Assembly (NCBI GenBank): GCA_947499305.1
Contig: CANMNN010000002.1
Coordinates: 186,001-250,000 of the forward strand
Source of the DNA: an uncultured Arenicella sp.
GTDB lineage: Bacteria > Pseudomonadota > Gammaproteobacteria > Arenicellales > Arenicellaceae
Direction of reading: 5' to 3'
Length of the DNA: 64,000 nt
Below are positions 45,747-55,574 of the stretch, piece by piece. Each line of letters opens with the position of its first letter. Position 1 is the first letter of the stretch. The notes beneath the pieces are model-generated. The model was given only the letters and a program-made list of their open reading frames with translations, searched no databases and was not told the DNA's origin. The translations under genes were made by a program, and so were the position numbers.

Positions 45747-48344
45747 CTAATTAGCTTCAATCCACGGGATAACCGCTGCGAGACATTCTTCTAGCATGGC
45801 AGCATCAGGAATTCCGCCTTCAGCCATATCTGGGCGTCCGCCGCCACGTCCATCAGCTAAGGCTGTGATGTGCTGAATAATTTTTCCTGCTGGGTACTGC
45901 TTAGAAATGGGCTTAGCAACACCTGCTAGTAATTTAACTTTACCGTCTACTTGGGCTCCTAGTACCACAATTCCATTTTGATGCTTGTCTTTAAACTTAT
46001 CTATGGCTTCTCGCAACATATTTTTATCTGCGCCATCCATTATCGCGGTTAAAACCGAGACATCTCCGACTTGCTTGACTTGCGACTCTAATTCTTGACC
46101 GCCAGCTCCACTTGCAATCATCTGTTGCAGTTTTTTCTTATCGAGCTCGAGTGTTTTTACATTAGCCTGCAATTGCTGAATGCGTTTCGGGAGACTATTC
46201 ACGTCAGCTTTCAATAGCGCCGATGCTTCGCTCAAAACGCTTTGTTGTTCATTTACCCACTCAACTGCTCCTCTGCGTGTAACCGCTTCAACGCGACGAA
46301 CACCTGCGGCTACGCCCGCTTCAGAGACAATTTTAAATAGGCCAATCTCAGAAGTATTGGATACATGTGTACCGCCACAAAGCTCAAACGAAAAGTCGCC
46401 CATCGAAATAGTGCGAACTTCGGCGCCATATTTTTCGCCGAACAACGCCTCAGCACCTGCGGCCTTGGCATCATCTATAGGCATTATTGCCGCATTTACG
46501 GGGTGTTGAGCAAATACCTCAGCATTTACTAAAGCTTCAACCGATGCGAGTTGTTGTTTATCAACAGGAGAATCGTGCGAAAAGTCAAAACGTAAACGCT
46601 GCGAGTTCACCATCGAGCCTTTTTGTTGAACATGTTCGCCAAGTACTTTTTTGAGTGCAGAATGCAATAGATGTGTCGCCGAGTGATTCGCCGCTGCCGC
46701 ATAGCGGGCCTCCGGATCAACTTGAACTTCGAGTGAATCACCAGTTGAAACACTACCACTCTCAATCGAACCGATGTGCATAAACGCACCGTTAGCCAAT
46801 TTCCGGCAGTCGCGAATCTTAATCACAAGCTCACCAGAACTTAGCCAGCCTTCATCGCCGACCTGCCCACCTCCTTCGGCGTAGAAGGAAGTAGAATCGA
46901 GAACCACAATAATATCGTCTCCGGTCGTAGCGGCCGGCACTGGCTCGTCGTTTACTTGCAAAGCAAGAACCGTTCCGGTGCATTTTAAATGGTTGTAACC
47001 AATGAAATCGGTTGCTTGCTCCACGTCGATTGAAACATCTCCTTTAACTGCAAATTTGTTGCTGGCGCGAGCACGTTCACGTTGTTGCTCCATCAAATCC
47101 TCGAAGCCATCTTGATCAATTACCATATCTCGCTCGCGCGCTACGTCAGCAGTCAGGTCAGCTGGAAAGCCGTAAGTATCGTAGAGCAAAAAGACTAAAT
47201 CGCCTGGTACAGTTTTATCTTTCACCTGCGCGGTCTTGGCTTCGAATATTTTTAAACCTTGATCTAAGGTTTCAGCAAAGCGTTTCTCTTCTTTCTCAAG
47301 TGCCGCTTCGATCTGAGATTGCTTGCTAACGAGCTCTGGGTACGCCGCCCCCATTTCAGCAACCAGTGCACCAACCAGTCTATGGAAGAATGGAGTCTCC
47401 CCACCTAACTGATAGCCATGTCTGATGGCTCTGCGAATAATTCTGCGTAGCACATAGCCTCGCCCATCGCTGGACGGTATGACTCCATCAGCCAACATAA
47501 ACGAGCAAGAACGAATATGATCAGCGATAACACGCACAGAATGGTGCTTACGATCGCTCACACCTACAACTTCACAGATTTTACTAATCAGATTATCAAA
47601 TAAATCTATCTCGTAATTGTTGTTTACGTGCTGCATAACCGCAGCAATACGCTCTAAGCCCATGCCAGTATCAACTGAAGGTTTAGGTAGAGGAAGCTGC
47701 TCGCCATCAGCATTTCTATTAAACTGCATGAATACTAGATTCCAAATTTCGATGTATCGATCGCCATCTTCTTCAGGCGTTCCAGGAGGGCCGCCCCAGT
47801 ATTGATCGCCGTGATCGTAAAAGATCTCACTGCACGGACCGCAAGGGCCAACATCGCCCATGGACCAGAAATTATCTTTTTCGCCAATTCGAGAAAAACG
47901 TTCTTCGCTAATACCCATTTCTTTTAACCAAATTTCTTCGGCCTCTGGGTCTTTCTCGTAAACCGTAACCCACAACTTTTCTTCAGGTAAACCTAACTCC
48001 TTGGTCAAGAAGTCCCATGCAAACTTAATCGCATCACGTTTGAAGTAATCGCCAAAACTAAAATTTCCGAGCATCTCGAAAAACGTATGGTGGCGGGCGG
48101 TATAACCAACATTCTCTAAATCATTGTGTTTGCCGCCAGCACGAACACAACGCTGAGAGCTTACGGCTCGCGTGTATTCGGTAATCTCTTGTCCTAAAAA
48201 GACATCCTTGAATTGAACCATGCCCGCATTGGTGAACAGCAAGGTTGGGTCATTGCCAGGCACAAGCGAGCTACTTGCTACGTTTTGGTGGCCTTTGTTC
48301 TCAAAGAAGCGAAGGAATCGTTGTCTTAAATCAGCTGTTTTCAT
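45747..48344 (-). CDS. alaS: Alanyl-tRNA synthetase
   Basis: Class II synthetase charging tRNA-Ala, with editing of mischarged serine. The 865 residues begin with the catalytic core (LRQRFLRFFENKGHQ, the motif 2 region QRCVRAGGKHNDLENVG), then the editing domain with zinc ligands (NHSATHLLHSALKK and CGGTHVSNTSEIG) and a C-terminal DHHA1 oligomerisation domain (DGRGGGRPDMAEGG). ATG 48344 is the start. It heads the alaS-lysC-csrA group. An imperfect inverted repeat lies in front of it. Confidence 0.97.
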   Translation of the reverse strand: MKTADLRQRFLRFFENKGHQNVASSSLVPGNDPTLLFTNAGMVQFKDVFLGQEITEYTRAVSSQRCVRAGGKHNDLENVGYTARHHTFFEMLGNFSFGDYFKRDAIKFAWDFLTKELGLPEEKLWVTVYEKDPEAEEIWLKEMGISEERFSRIGEKDNFWSMGDVGPCGPCSEIFYDHGDQYWGGPPGTPEEDGDRYIEIWNLVFMQFNRNADGEQLPLPKPSVDTGMGLERIAAVMQHVNNNYEIDLFDNLISKICEVVGVSDRKHHSVRVIADHIRSCSFMLADGVIPSSDGRGYVLRRIIRRAIRHGYQLGGETPFFHRLVGALVAEMGAAYPELVSKQSQIEAALEKEEKRFAETLDQGLKIFEAKTAQVKDKTVPGDLVFLLYDTYGFPADLTADVARERDMVIDQDGFEDLMEQQRERARASNKFAVKGDVSIDVEQATDFIGYNHLKCTGTVLALQVNDEPVPAATTGDDIIVVLDSTSFYAEGGGQVGDEGWLSSGELVIKIRDCRKLANGAFMHIGSIESGSVSTGDSLEVQVDPEARYAAAANHSATHLLHSALKKVLGEHVQQKGSMVNSQRLRFDFSHDSPVDKQQLASVEALVNAEVFAQHPVNAAIMPIDDAKAAGAEALFGEKYGAEVRTISMGDFSFELCGGTHVSNTSEIGLFKIVSEAGVAAGVRRVEAVTRRGAVEWVNEQQSVLSEASALLKADVNSLPKRIQQLQANVKTLELDKKKLQQMIASGAGGQELESQVKQVGDVSVLTAIMDGADKNMLREAIDKFKDKHQNGIVVLGAQVDGKVKLLAGVAKPISKQYPAGKIIQHITALADGRGGGRPDMAEGGIPDAAMLEECLAAVIPWIEAN

Positions 48345-49027
48345 AACACAATCAAACTCTTGTAGACAAATACAAATAAATTTGTCGACAATATTTTCAA
48401 TAAAATTAAGGAGGGTTAGTACGATCTAACTTCTAGTCAAACCAGTACCTCAACCTAATAATGGCGCCGGTTGTCGTATAGGCTAAAACCAAGTCAAAAG
48501 AAACTTCAGGTATAGTGTTGAGTATGGGTTCCCAAAAGGAGCCCAGCTTAACCTAAACCACGCGCGCGTTTGTTTGAGTATTATAGTCGCTAAATAGCGC
48601 GCCGCCATACTTTTCTGCGGCCCCATCACTAGAGAACCCAATAGCTAAACTTCCTTTGAGCTATTTAACCTAGGTTGTACAAGATATATCTAGCCTTAAT
48701 ATGTTGAATTAACTCGACCTCGATTGGCGTTTCAAATTCTGTCTGAAATCGGATTGTCGCGTATATAGACACAAGCATGATTGTCGTTAACCGCTAGTTC
48801 TGGCAGAGCGAACCTGTTTTCAAAACAAGCGAATGGAAAAACTATTAAGTCCTAATCAGGCGCAATTAGATAAACGCGCTACATGAACAATGTGTTTCAT
48901 CGAGATGCGACTTAAGCACTTAACTCAAGCAGTGAGCTTTACGTTGCACTCCAAGCATTTTATGACCTTCGAATAAAGCTTTACTCTCAACACGCAGGCC
49001 AATGCTCTCAAATACCGAACAACGTAT
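48345..49027. other. Long non-coding region upstream of alaS
   Basis: This 683-base region between the GMC oxidoreductase gene and alaS has no supported gene; recA and recX, which often precede alaS, are absent. Apart from the repeat at 48361-48390, a short hairpin TGGGTTCC/GGAGCCCA (about 48525-48545) is visible. The rest shows no clear signal. Confidence 0.45.
48361..48390 (-). promoter_or_regulatory. Inverted repeat in the alaS leader (possible operator)
   Basis: TGTAGACAAAT (48361-48371) and ATTTGTCGACA (48380-48390) form an 11-base inverted repeat with one mismatch, 17-46 bases upstream of the alaS ATG. A minus-strand TTGAAA with a TATTTG 16 bases downstream may be the promoter, which the repeat would overlap. 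AlaS of E. coli represses its own gene by binding a palindrome at its promoter; a similar role here is inference. Confidence 0.35.
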
Positions 49028-50572
49028 CTAGACTTTATTCAAGGTCATACCAATATGATCTGCTAATCGAATAGAAAATGTAATGATTGAAAACGTAGGG
49101 TTAGAGATTCCAGCCGTAGCCCAAATCGACGAACCAGCAACAAATAGGTTGTCGGTGCCGAAAACCTTAAGATTTCGATCGACCACGCCGTCTGCTTCAG
49201 TCCACCCCATTCTAGTTGTGCCCAAATGATGACCGTTCACTACCATATTCTTCTTCACGTCTTCCCAAGGCTGTATTGTCACACTAGCGGACGAGTTCAC
49301 TTGTAGCACACTATCTCTATAAAATTCAGTCAACCTTGTGTAGTTTTCCTCTGAAGCTGCGTCCAACTGCCAGTCAATTTGGGTTTGACGTTGCCCGAAT
49401 ACGTCATCGACAGTGTCCGCGAGTGTAATACGGCTATCCTTGCAAGGCAGCATTTCGTGATAAAAATCGCCTGACCCTCCATTGTCGAGCCAGCAACGCC
49501 CTGATTCTAATTTCAGAGTAGTCTGCTCGTTTGGAGTGTATACACCTTTAAGCGCATAAATATTAGGAAACTGCGTTACATTAAAGTAGCCAAGCAAGCC
49601 TTGTTCTAACTGTGGAGCAACATTGATAGCTCTGAAGCCTGGTGATTTATTCGCGATCGGATGACACATAAAATTCGAACCAACATGGGGATTAGTCTCT
49701 CCAAAACCCGACAGTAAAAGCTGACGCGCGTTTGCGACGGCACCGCAAGCTAGAACTACCATCTCAGCTTTGATGCTAAACTCGCCGAGCTTGCTTGGCA
49801 CGGCATCTCTATCGCCTTCCATAACTCCCACGGTTAGCTTCGAGATTTTAGTGTTCTCTTTAGCCATATCGAGCAAAGACGCATTCAAGATAACTCTAAC
49901 ATCGCTATCGCCGATGGTGCTCTCGCCGTCTAGCAGTCTTGCTTGAAACTGATGATCATTAAAGAATTGATACATATCGACGTCAAAGCCCTCGAGCTCT
50001 GGAATGCTTTTACCTAGTTTTTGTGACCAAAACTCAGCCGTAAAATTGTAACCTGGGTCTTTTCCATCTACGTAGTAGTCCCCGTATAGGTCACAGAAGC
50101 GGCACGCTTGATCGTAGTATTCGTCTAAATCTTCCCTAGTAATTGGCCAACCACTGAAACCCGGCCGTTTCTTAAATGTGATCGGATCAAGTGGGCGTGA
50201 TTGAGCTCCCCAGTGTGTTGAGGTACCTCCGTAAATTCGCTCTCGCTCCTTAGCGCCGTAGGCAAATGATCTTGAAGGTCGAATCAAAAATTCTTTTTCA
50301 TTTTGTTTCATCAAGCCTTTTGTCACACCGTTATACAACGACTCGTTTTCATTCCATTTGTAGGCAGGCCCGCTAGCACTATTGTCACCTAGCAACGAAT
50401 CCGCAGCACGCCCAAATAATCGGCTTCCCTCGAGTAAGGTAACATCGAGCTTAGGGTATTTCTTCTTGATGTGCCATGCCAACGTTATCCCAGCCGGCCC
50501 TGTACCAACAATGCACACGTCCGTAGTAAGTGGGGATGAAGTTAGAAATTCTTCGCCGGTCCTGATAGTCAT
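49028..50572 (-). CDS. GMC family FAD-dependent oxidoreductase
   Basis: Flavoprotein of 514 residues. The FAD-binding motif VCIVGTGPAGITLAWHI is near the N-terminus, YGGTSTHWGAQSRPL is the GMC signature region, and the C-terminal domain has HHLGTTRMG and NLFVAGSSIWATAGISNPTFS, as in GMC sugar and alcohol oxidases. Such enzymes in polysaccharide loci may oxidise a sugar or lipid precursor, but no substrate is shown here. ATG 50572 has AAAGGAG 6 bases upstream. It borders the exopolysaccharide region and may or may not belong to it. Confidence 0.88.
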   Translation of the reverse strand: MTIRTGEEFLTSSPLTTDVCIVGTGPAGITLAWHIKKKYPKLDVTLLEGSRLFGRAADSLLGDNSASGPAYKWNENESLYNGVTKGLMKQNEKEFLIRPSRSFAYGAKERERIYGGTSTHWGAQSRPLDPITFKKRPGFSGWPITREDLDEYYDQACRFCDLYGDYYVDGKDPGYNFTAEFWSQKLGKSIPELEGFDVDMYQFFNDHQFQARLLDGESTIGDSDVRVILNASLLDMAKENTKISKLTVGVMEGDRDAVPSKLGEFSIKAEMVVLACGAVANARQLLLSGFGETNPHVGSNFMCHPIANKSPGFRAINVAPQLEQGLLGYFNVTQFPNIYALKGVYTPNEQTTLKLESGRCWLDNGGSGDFYHEMLPCKDSRITLADTVDDVFGQRQTQIDWQLDAASEENYTRLTEFYRDSVLQVNSSASVTIQPWEDVKKNMVVNGHHLGTTRMGWTEADGVVDRNLKVFGTDNLFVAGSSIWATAGISNPTFSIITFSIRLADHIGMTLNKV

Positions 50573-51085
50573 AAAACGCTCCTTTGCTAAATTTTCTTCT
50601 GATGTCGTTGCCTACCTATTCGAGTTATCAAACAACACAAAACTGCACACGCGTTTTCATTGTCAAAGCATCACGAATACAGGTAGATCCCTGATCAAAA
50701 CCTATCCGATCATCCAAAATTGTTGTATTACAGGATATTACAGAGCGCAGGGTTCGTTAAAACGACCCGAAGTGTGAGCTATCAGGCTAAGGATGATTTG
50801 ACGCCTGTCCGCAGCCCGAAATCTACATATTGATAAAAGTATAGCTATAACCGGTTTATGCTTAATGGCGTAGCGTAGGGGCTCTCGGTGTCGGCATCCA
50901 ATGAAGTAACTCAACGGCGTAGGGTGTGAGGCACGAATTCGGCAACGGATGATCTTTTCGTTAAAGAATAAACTTCATAAAAATGAGGCCGGTGACACTA
51001 ATTGATTCTATTAACACTCTGTTATAGTACAAAAAAATATTCGTTCCGCTTTTACAACAAGTCTAATTTAAGGGTACTTATCAGA
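50573..51085. other. Non-coding region at the left end of the polysaccharide locus
   Basis: This 513-base divergent region has no supported gene. It should hold promoters for the oxidoreductase and methyltransferase genes. Two related sequences, GGCGTAGCGTAGGG (50867-50880) and GGCGTAGGGTGTG (about 50913), recall the ops core of JUMPstart elements but lack one G of the core GGCGGTAG. Confidence 0.4.
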
Positions 51086-51724
51086 GTGAAATCAAATCAA
51101 TATTACGAGTTCTCTCGCGGTGAGATGATGGCATTCTTGCCGGACGAATATTCCAAAGCCCTAGAAATTGGATGTGGCGCAGGCGCATTCATCGGCGCGT
51201 TAGACCGAAGCACAGAGCGTTGGGGAGTAGAGCAAAATTCAGCCGCCGCCAAATCAGCAGCAACACGCGCCGACAAGGTTCTTATTGGGTCCTTTGAGTC
51301 AGTCAAAAAAGAGTTACCCGATAACTATTTTGATTTGATAATCTGCAACGACGTGATTGAGCATATAGAACATCATGAATTATTCCTAGAAGACTTAAAA
51401 AACAAGCTCTCGAATCATGGCTCACTGGTTGTTTCGATACCAAACGTAAGATTCCTACCTAACCTACTCGAGTTGCTATTTCGAAAGGACTGGCGCTATC
51501 GAGAAATGGGTGTTCTCGATAAAACGCATTTGAGATTTTTTACTCGTAAAAGTCTAATACGTTCACTCGAAGATACGGGATGGAGTGTCGAAAAAATTAG
51601 AGGAATCAATCGATATGGCAATCGACTTCTCGGCCCCAAAAGAATTATCTCGTACATCGGACAGGTGATTTTCGGCTTTGACACCGCCTATCTACAGTTT
51701 GGTGCGCGCGCACGCAAAAAATAG
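51086..51724 (+). CDS. Class I SAM-dependent methyltransferase
   Basis: Methyltransferase of about 213 residues with motif I ALEIGCGAGAFIGAL, the acidic strand, DLIICNDVIEHIEHHELFLEDL and a C-terminal region typical of sugar or glycan methyltransferases in surface-polymer loci. The frame opens at TTG 51002, but the GTG at 51086 has AAGGG 11 bases upstream and yields the family-like N-terminus KSNQYYEFSRGEMM. It is convergent with the fucosyltransferase-like gene; their stop codons touch. A role in polymer or lipid-linked sugar methylation is likely from context. Confidence 0.83.
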   Translation: MKSNQYYEFSRGEMMAFLPDEYSKALEIGCGAGAFIGALDRSTERWGVEQNSAAAKSAATRADKVLIGSFESVKKELPDNYFDLIICNDVIEHIEHHELFLEDLKNKLSNHGSLVVSIPNVRFLPNLLELLFRKDWRYREMGVLDKTHLRFFTRKSLIRSLEDTGWSVEKIRGINRYGNRLLGPKRIISYIGQVIFGFDTAYLQFGARARKK

Positions 51725-52669
51725 TTACAAATACTCTTGGAGTGTTTTTTTAATCCGTACTATGACGTTGTAGCGGTCCACATCGACCAACCTCTTACTC
51801 TCGAAGTCTCCGATCAATCGACTCGTTTCTGCAAATGTCGACCTTGAGCAATAGACTAAGCCCCTACATTTGGAGAGCGCTATCAAATCGATTAAAGCTG
51901 AGTCAGCATCATTCTCTTTATCGGTATGAGCTTCTACGGAGTGTAGCTGATGGTTTAAATCAGAGTACCGTCGATTCTGCGTGATAATATTTGAAAATTC
52001 CGACCGGAAAAGGCTTTCAGCTTGAAGACTGTCTGTGGCTAAAAAGATGCTCTCATACTTATGTTTTTCGAGCTCTCGCTTTACGCTAGCTATTACTTTC
52101 TCTATAGGGACCTTAAGGTCTGTGTATCTAATATGCACGCCTAGAGTCGCGCCCTTCCCTCCCAATAAAAGCTGCTCAGCGGCAGCAATAATTCTAGTTT
52201 GAGGAACCAGGTCTGTTCGTAACACATGCCCTAATACACCGTCACGCCCAGCATCTTTTTGAGAGTCTCTCAAATACCGTCTAATTCGACCGAACTTTGA
52301 TGTGTATGACCAAAAAACTTCGATTTCATCGCCAATTGCTTTGGCCTTGAGCGGCGCTGAAACCTTTCTATAAATTAACGGGCTAGAGTGCGATGATGGG
52401 TAATCACTACTAATAATCATCCTAACTGGCCAATCTCCTCTGCCGAGCCAAATAGCAGGGCGAAGATCCTTTCTATTAACAAACTTAGAGAAATCCCATG
52501 AAGCGGAAACTTGAAATAAGTTGCACACTGCGTTTACACCGTTTGGAGCATACAGTCCGTCACGCCAATCAATGCACCAATCTCTGTCAGTGGCTTTGGC
52601 GTACGCGATTGCCGTGGCGGCCGATAACATTCGATTACCTAAGCCGCCTTTAGCTTTTATTAATAACAT
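51725..52669 (-). CDS. NodZ-like fucosyltransferase family protein
   Basis: Glycosyltransferase-like protein of 314 residues. The N-terminal KAKGGLGNRMLSAATAIAYA and the central GVHIRYTDLK resemble the GDP-fucose binding H-x-R-x-T-D motif of alpha-1,2 and alpha-1,6 fucosyltransferases (GT11, GT23, NodZ). The C-terminal part has CRGLVYCSRSTFAETSRL, also typical. It could add fucose to the exopolysaccharide. ATG 52669 is chosen over TTG 52672. It is the only minus-strand gene between the methyltransferase and the Wzy-like genes. Confidence 0.72.
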   Translation of the reverse strand: MLLIKAKGGLGNRMLSAATAIAYAKATDRDWCIDWRDGLYAPNGVNAVCNLFQVSASWDFSKFVNRKDLRPAIWLGRGDWPVRMIISSDYPSSHSSPLIYRKVSAPLKAKAIGDEIEVFWSYTSKFGRIRRYLRDSQKDAGRDGVLGHVLRTDLVPQTRIIAAAEQLLLGGKGATLGVHIRYTDLKVPIEKVIASVKRELEKHKYESIFLATDSLQAESLFRSEFSNIITQNRRYSDLNHQLHSVEAHTDKENDADSALIDLIALSKCRGLVYCSRSTFAETSRLIGDFESKRLVDVDRYNVIVRIKKTLQEYL

Positions 52670-52821
52670 CAACCTTCGGACCGTTTAAACGCTATTTACA
52701 AGCGAGACTCAATTATTCTTGCAATAATAACCATATATCCCGTTACAATAAAATCTTTCAATTTATTGAAGATCATTACTTCAACTATCAGTATGCAAAC
52801 ACTATGAGATCAGCATAAACA

Positions 52822-54120
52822 ATGTGGAAGCTACAAGCACTATTGTACAGTTTTCTGATTCCCAAGGAATTTACTCTCGTTCTAGGCACACTCAACCTCT
52901 CAACCTATCGAGTTCTCCTATTAATGCTCGCACCTTGGGTGTTTTGGCAGCTGATTGTGAATAGGAAATTCAACTGGCAATCACTAGACTCTCTCGCTCT
53001 ACTAGTATGTATCTGGCCCTTTATTGCCCTGAATTTTAATACCGATGTTGTTACGGCAGTCGAGAGCGGAGGCGTGCTTTTTCTTGAAACTTTCGTGCCT
53101 TTCTTTGCTGCAAGGCTACTCATATACAAGTACGAACACTTAGTTTCCTTGAGTAAAACTCTCTTATTGGTTGCTTCGCTGATGGCGTTGTTCGCTTTGC
53201 CTGAAGCAATTACTGGCACTCCATATATTCACGAGCTAGCGTCTTTGGTAAGCGGGAATTCTTTTACGCACTCTCCTGAAAGTCGCTTAGGCATTTGGCG
53301 ATCATATGGCCCAACTGATCACCCCATCATTCTTGGCAGCATTTGCGCTTCAGCAATTCCAATTGGCTTTGCGATAAGCCGACGCAGAAATCTGTATAAA
53401 TCTATGACAGCATTATCGGTCTCTGGAGTCATTGCATCTGCATCTTCAGGGCCATTACTATCGGTAGTAGCTCAAATTTCACTCTATACATGGTCACGAC
53501 TGACGCGTGGAAAACACTATAAATGGTGGCTGCTAGTGTTTTTGATTTTAGCCACCTACGCCACAATAGACGTACTCTCGAACCGAGATCCCTTAAGAGT
53601 AATGTTTAGTTACCTATTGTTTAACGAGCATAATGGGTATGTACGATACAACATGTGGTTAAACAGTTTTTATTTAGCCGGCCAGTCGGCCCACTCATTT
53701 TTTGTCGGTTATGGTTTCTCTACGGAGATGATGTCGTTACTTGATAACATGTTTTGGAGCCAATTGATGTCTGCTTCTGTAGATAGCTACTGGATGGTTC
53801 TTTTGTTGCGTTATGGTGCACCTATGTTGGCGTTAAGCGCACTTTGGATTATCTTGATATTTCGAGCGAACATTCGAAACTATCGACGACATCGCCTCAA
53901 TCGCGAAAGAGCGCTTATTCAAGCATGGCTCATAACCGCTATCAGCCTCAGCTTAGTCGCATGTACCGTTCATTTTTGGGGCTCCACGGCGAGTCTTTTC
54001 TTCATAGTAATGGGCGCTACAGCCATGGGGAAAAGAAGGTCCTTACCTCGCAGGCGACGAACGTCCTCAACAACCAAGCCTGAAGCTGAACGTCCAGCAT
54101 ATGAGCGAGCAAAGTTCTAA
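52822..54120 (+). CDS. Wzy/O-antigen-ligase-like membrane protein
   Basis: Integral membrane protein of 432 residues with about ten hydrophobic helices and a large periplasmic loop in the second half, the plan of Wzy polymerases and WaaL ligases. The motif HEHNGYVRYNMWLNSFYLAG-like region (about residues 270-290, shortened here) resembles the R-x-x-x-W/H loop of the family. The C-terminus is cytoplasmic and rich in Arg. It lies 11 bases upstream of the flippase gene, a natural Wzx/Wzy pair. Which activity it has cannot be settled from sequence alone. Confidence 0.8.
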   Translation: MWKLQALLYSFLIPKEFTLVLGTLNLSTYRVLLLMLAPWVFWQLIVNRKFNWQSLDSLALLVCIWPFIALNFNTDVVTAVESGGVLFLETFVPFFAARLLIYKYEHLVSLSKTLLLVASLMALFALPEAITGTPYIHELASLVSGNSFTHSPESRLGIWRSYGPTDHPIILGSICASAIPIGFAISRRRNLYKSMTALSVSGVIASASSGPLLSVVAQISLYTWSRLTRGKHYKWWLLVFLILATYATIDVLSNRDPLRVMFSYLLFNEHNGYVRYNMWLNSFYLAGQSAHSFFVGYGFSTEMMSLLDNMFWSQLMSASVDSYWMVLLLRYGAPMLALSALWIILIFRANIRNYRRHRLNRERALIQAWLITAISLSLVACTVHFWGSTASLFFIVMGATAMGKRRSLPRRRRTSSTTKPEAERPAYERAKF

Positions 54121-54131
54121 ATCATATAGTA

Positions 54132-55553
54132 ATGAGTAAATATGTATCGGCTGCCGCATGGTCATCAATAACGCATCTTAGCGTCGTTTGCTCAATGCTC
54201 TTGCGAAACATCATTTTCGCAAGATTTCTTAGCCCCGGCGACTTTGCTATCGCGTTGACCTTTGGGGTAGTCTTGTCTTTATTCGAGTACACAAGCAATT
54301 TCGGTCACGAAAACTTGATGCAACGTTCGTCAGTGGGGAATCAACCAAGCTTCCAGGCGACTATGCACAGCGCTATGATTATTAGAGCAATCGCAGTTGC
54401 CTCTCTAATCGTTGTTATTTCACCCTTTATCCCCAGCATACTCAATCTAGGTGATGTCAAGTTTAATTATGCCCTACTCGCAATTGTTCCGCTTGTTAAC
54501 GGTTTTTCTCATTTAGATCACCAGCGCTTTCACCGCCGCCAATTTTACACCGTATCAGCCAAAATAGGTTTAACGGCTGATTTATTATCAGTTCTTGTTG
54601 CAGTGGTTTGCGTAGCTATCTGGGACAGCTATTGGGCCTTTTACGCTTCTTTTTTGTTTAGACATACGACTAGCACACTGCTCTCTCACCTGTGGGCCCG
54701 CAGACCCTATGCGTTAGCGTTTAACATCAAACACTTAAAGCTCTTGCTAAAGTTCGGTGTCCCGCTGCTTATCGTCGGGTTATTGAAATACATTGGAATC
54801 GAAATGGATAAGGCCATCGTGGCTCGATTCGTTGGCTTAGACTCATTTACTACTTATGTTCTAACCGTATTGATTGTGGTGAACGGTGCAAATTTTGTGA
54901 CTGTGGCTCTCTCCAAGATTTTTATTCGCAGGGTAAGTATTGCTAAAACTCACATAGCTGAAACCGTAAAAACGAACGGGATAATCAATTGCTTTTTGGT
55001 TATCCCAATATTAGTGGTTTTGGGCATCTTAGGTGAAGACCTCATGTCTCTGATATTTGGCTTGCAATATACAAGAGCACCTTTTTTAATCGTGGCTGTT
55101 TGTGCAATTGTCGGCCTGCGCGCTCTCAACCAGTGGTTAAACCAGACAGTGATCGCGAGCGCGCCAACGCAATTGATGTTAATGGCTGACATCTCTCGCG
55201 TTATTGGGGCAATCTTTGGCGTATGGCTTGTGTACACAAGCGGTGATCTACTAAAAATCACCATGGCATTCTGGTTTGCGGAGATCTTGTACTTTATTAC
55301 GCTAACCCTACTATTACAGAAGCGCTTTGCTATTCTCAAAACTAGTATTTCTATTCTGTGTATCTATCTAGTTTGTTTGAGCGGGTTACTTTGGGTGTAC
55401 AACACTAGCCATCTAAGCTCTGAGCTAGTAAAAATAGGCCTTACGTTAGCAACTTTATCTTTGTTCTACCTTGCCTTTTTGGTTTTTTCTGAGACATGCC
55501 GCTCTCAAAGTATGGCCCTGCTTAGACCCATTATGATACGTCTTGGGTTTTAA
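54132..55553 (+). CDS. Polysaccharide flippase (Wzx-like)
   Basis: Integral membrane protein of 473 residues with about 12-14 helices, matching the oligosaccharide flippase/PST family that moves lipid-linked repeat units across the inner membrane. The N-terminal AAWSSITHLSVVCSMLLRN with IIFARFLSPGDFAIALTFG is the characteristic first helix pair of this family. It starts 11 bases after the Wzy-like gene. A seven-base inverted repeat fills the gap to the converging acyltransferase gene. Confidence 0.85.
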   Translation: MSKYVSAAAWSSITHLSVVCSMLLRNIIFARFLSPGDFAIALTFGVVLSLFEYTSNFGHENLMQRSSVGNQPSFQATMHSAMIIRAIAVASLIVVISPFIPSILNLGDVKFNYALLAIVPLVNGFSHLDHQRFHRRQFYTVSAKIGLTADLLSVLVAVVCVAIWDSYWAFYASFLFRHTTSTLLSHLWARRPYALAFNIKHLKLLLKFGVPLLIVGLLKYIGIEMDKAIVARFVGLDSFTTYVLTVLIVVNGANFVTVALSKIFIRRVSIAKTHIAETVKTNGIINCFLVIPILVVLGILGEDLMSLIFGLQYTRAPFLIVAVCAIVGLRALNQWLNQTVIASAPTQLMLMADISRVIGAIFGVWLVYTSGDLLKITMAFWFAEILYFITLTLLLQKRFAILKTSISILCIYLVCLSGLLWVYNTSHLSSELVKIGLTLATLSLFYLAFLVFSETCRSQSMALLRPIMIRLGF

Positions 55554-55555
55554 CA

Positions 55556-55574
55556 ATACATAGACGGTATGTAT
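55556..55574. repeat. Inverted repeat between converging genes
   Basis: ATACATA (55556-55562) and TATGTAT (55568-55574) form a perfect seven-base stem with a five-base loop in the 21-base gap between the flippase and acyltransferase stops. There is no T run, so it could be a weak two-way terminator or a chance repeat. Confidence 0.35.

Noticed and set aside
48525..48545. Hairpin TGGGTTCC/GGAGCCCA upstream of alaS as a T-box or attenuator
   Set aside because: No T run follows on either strand and no leader peptide or T-box core is present.
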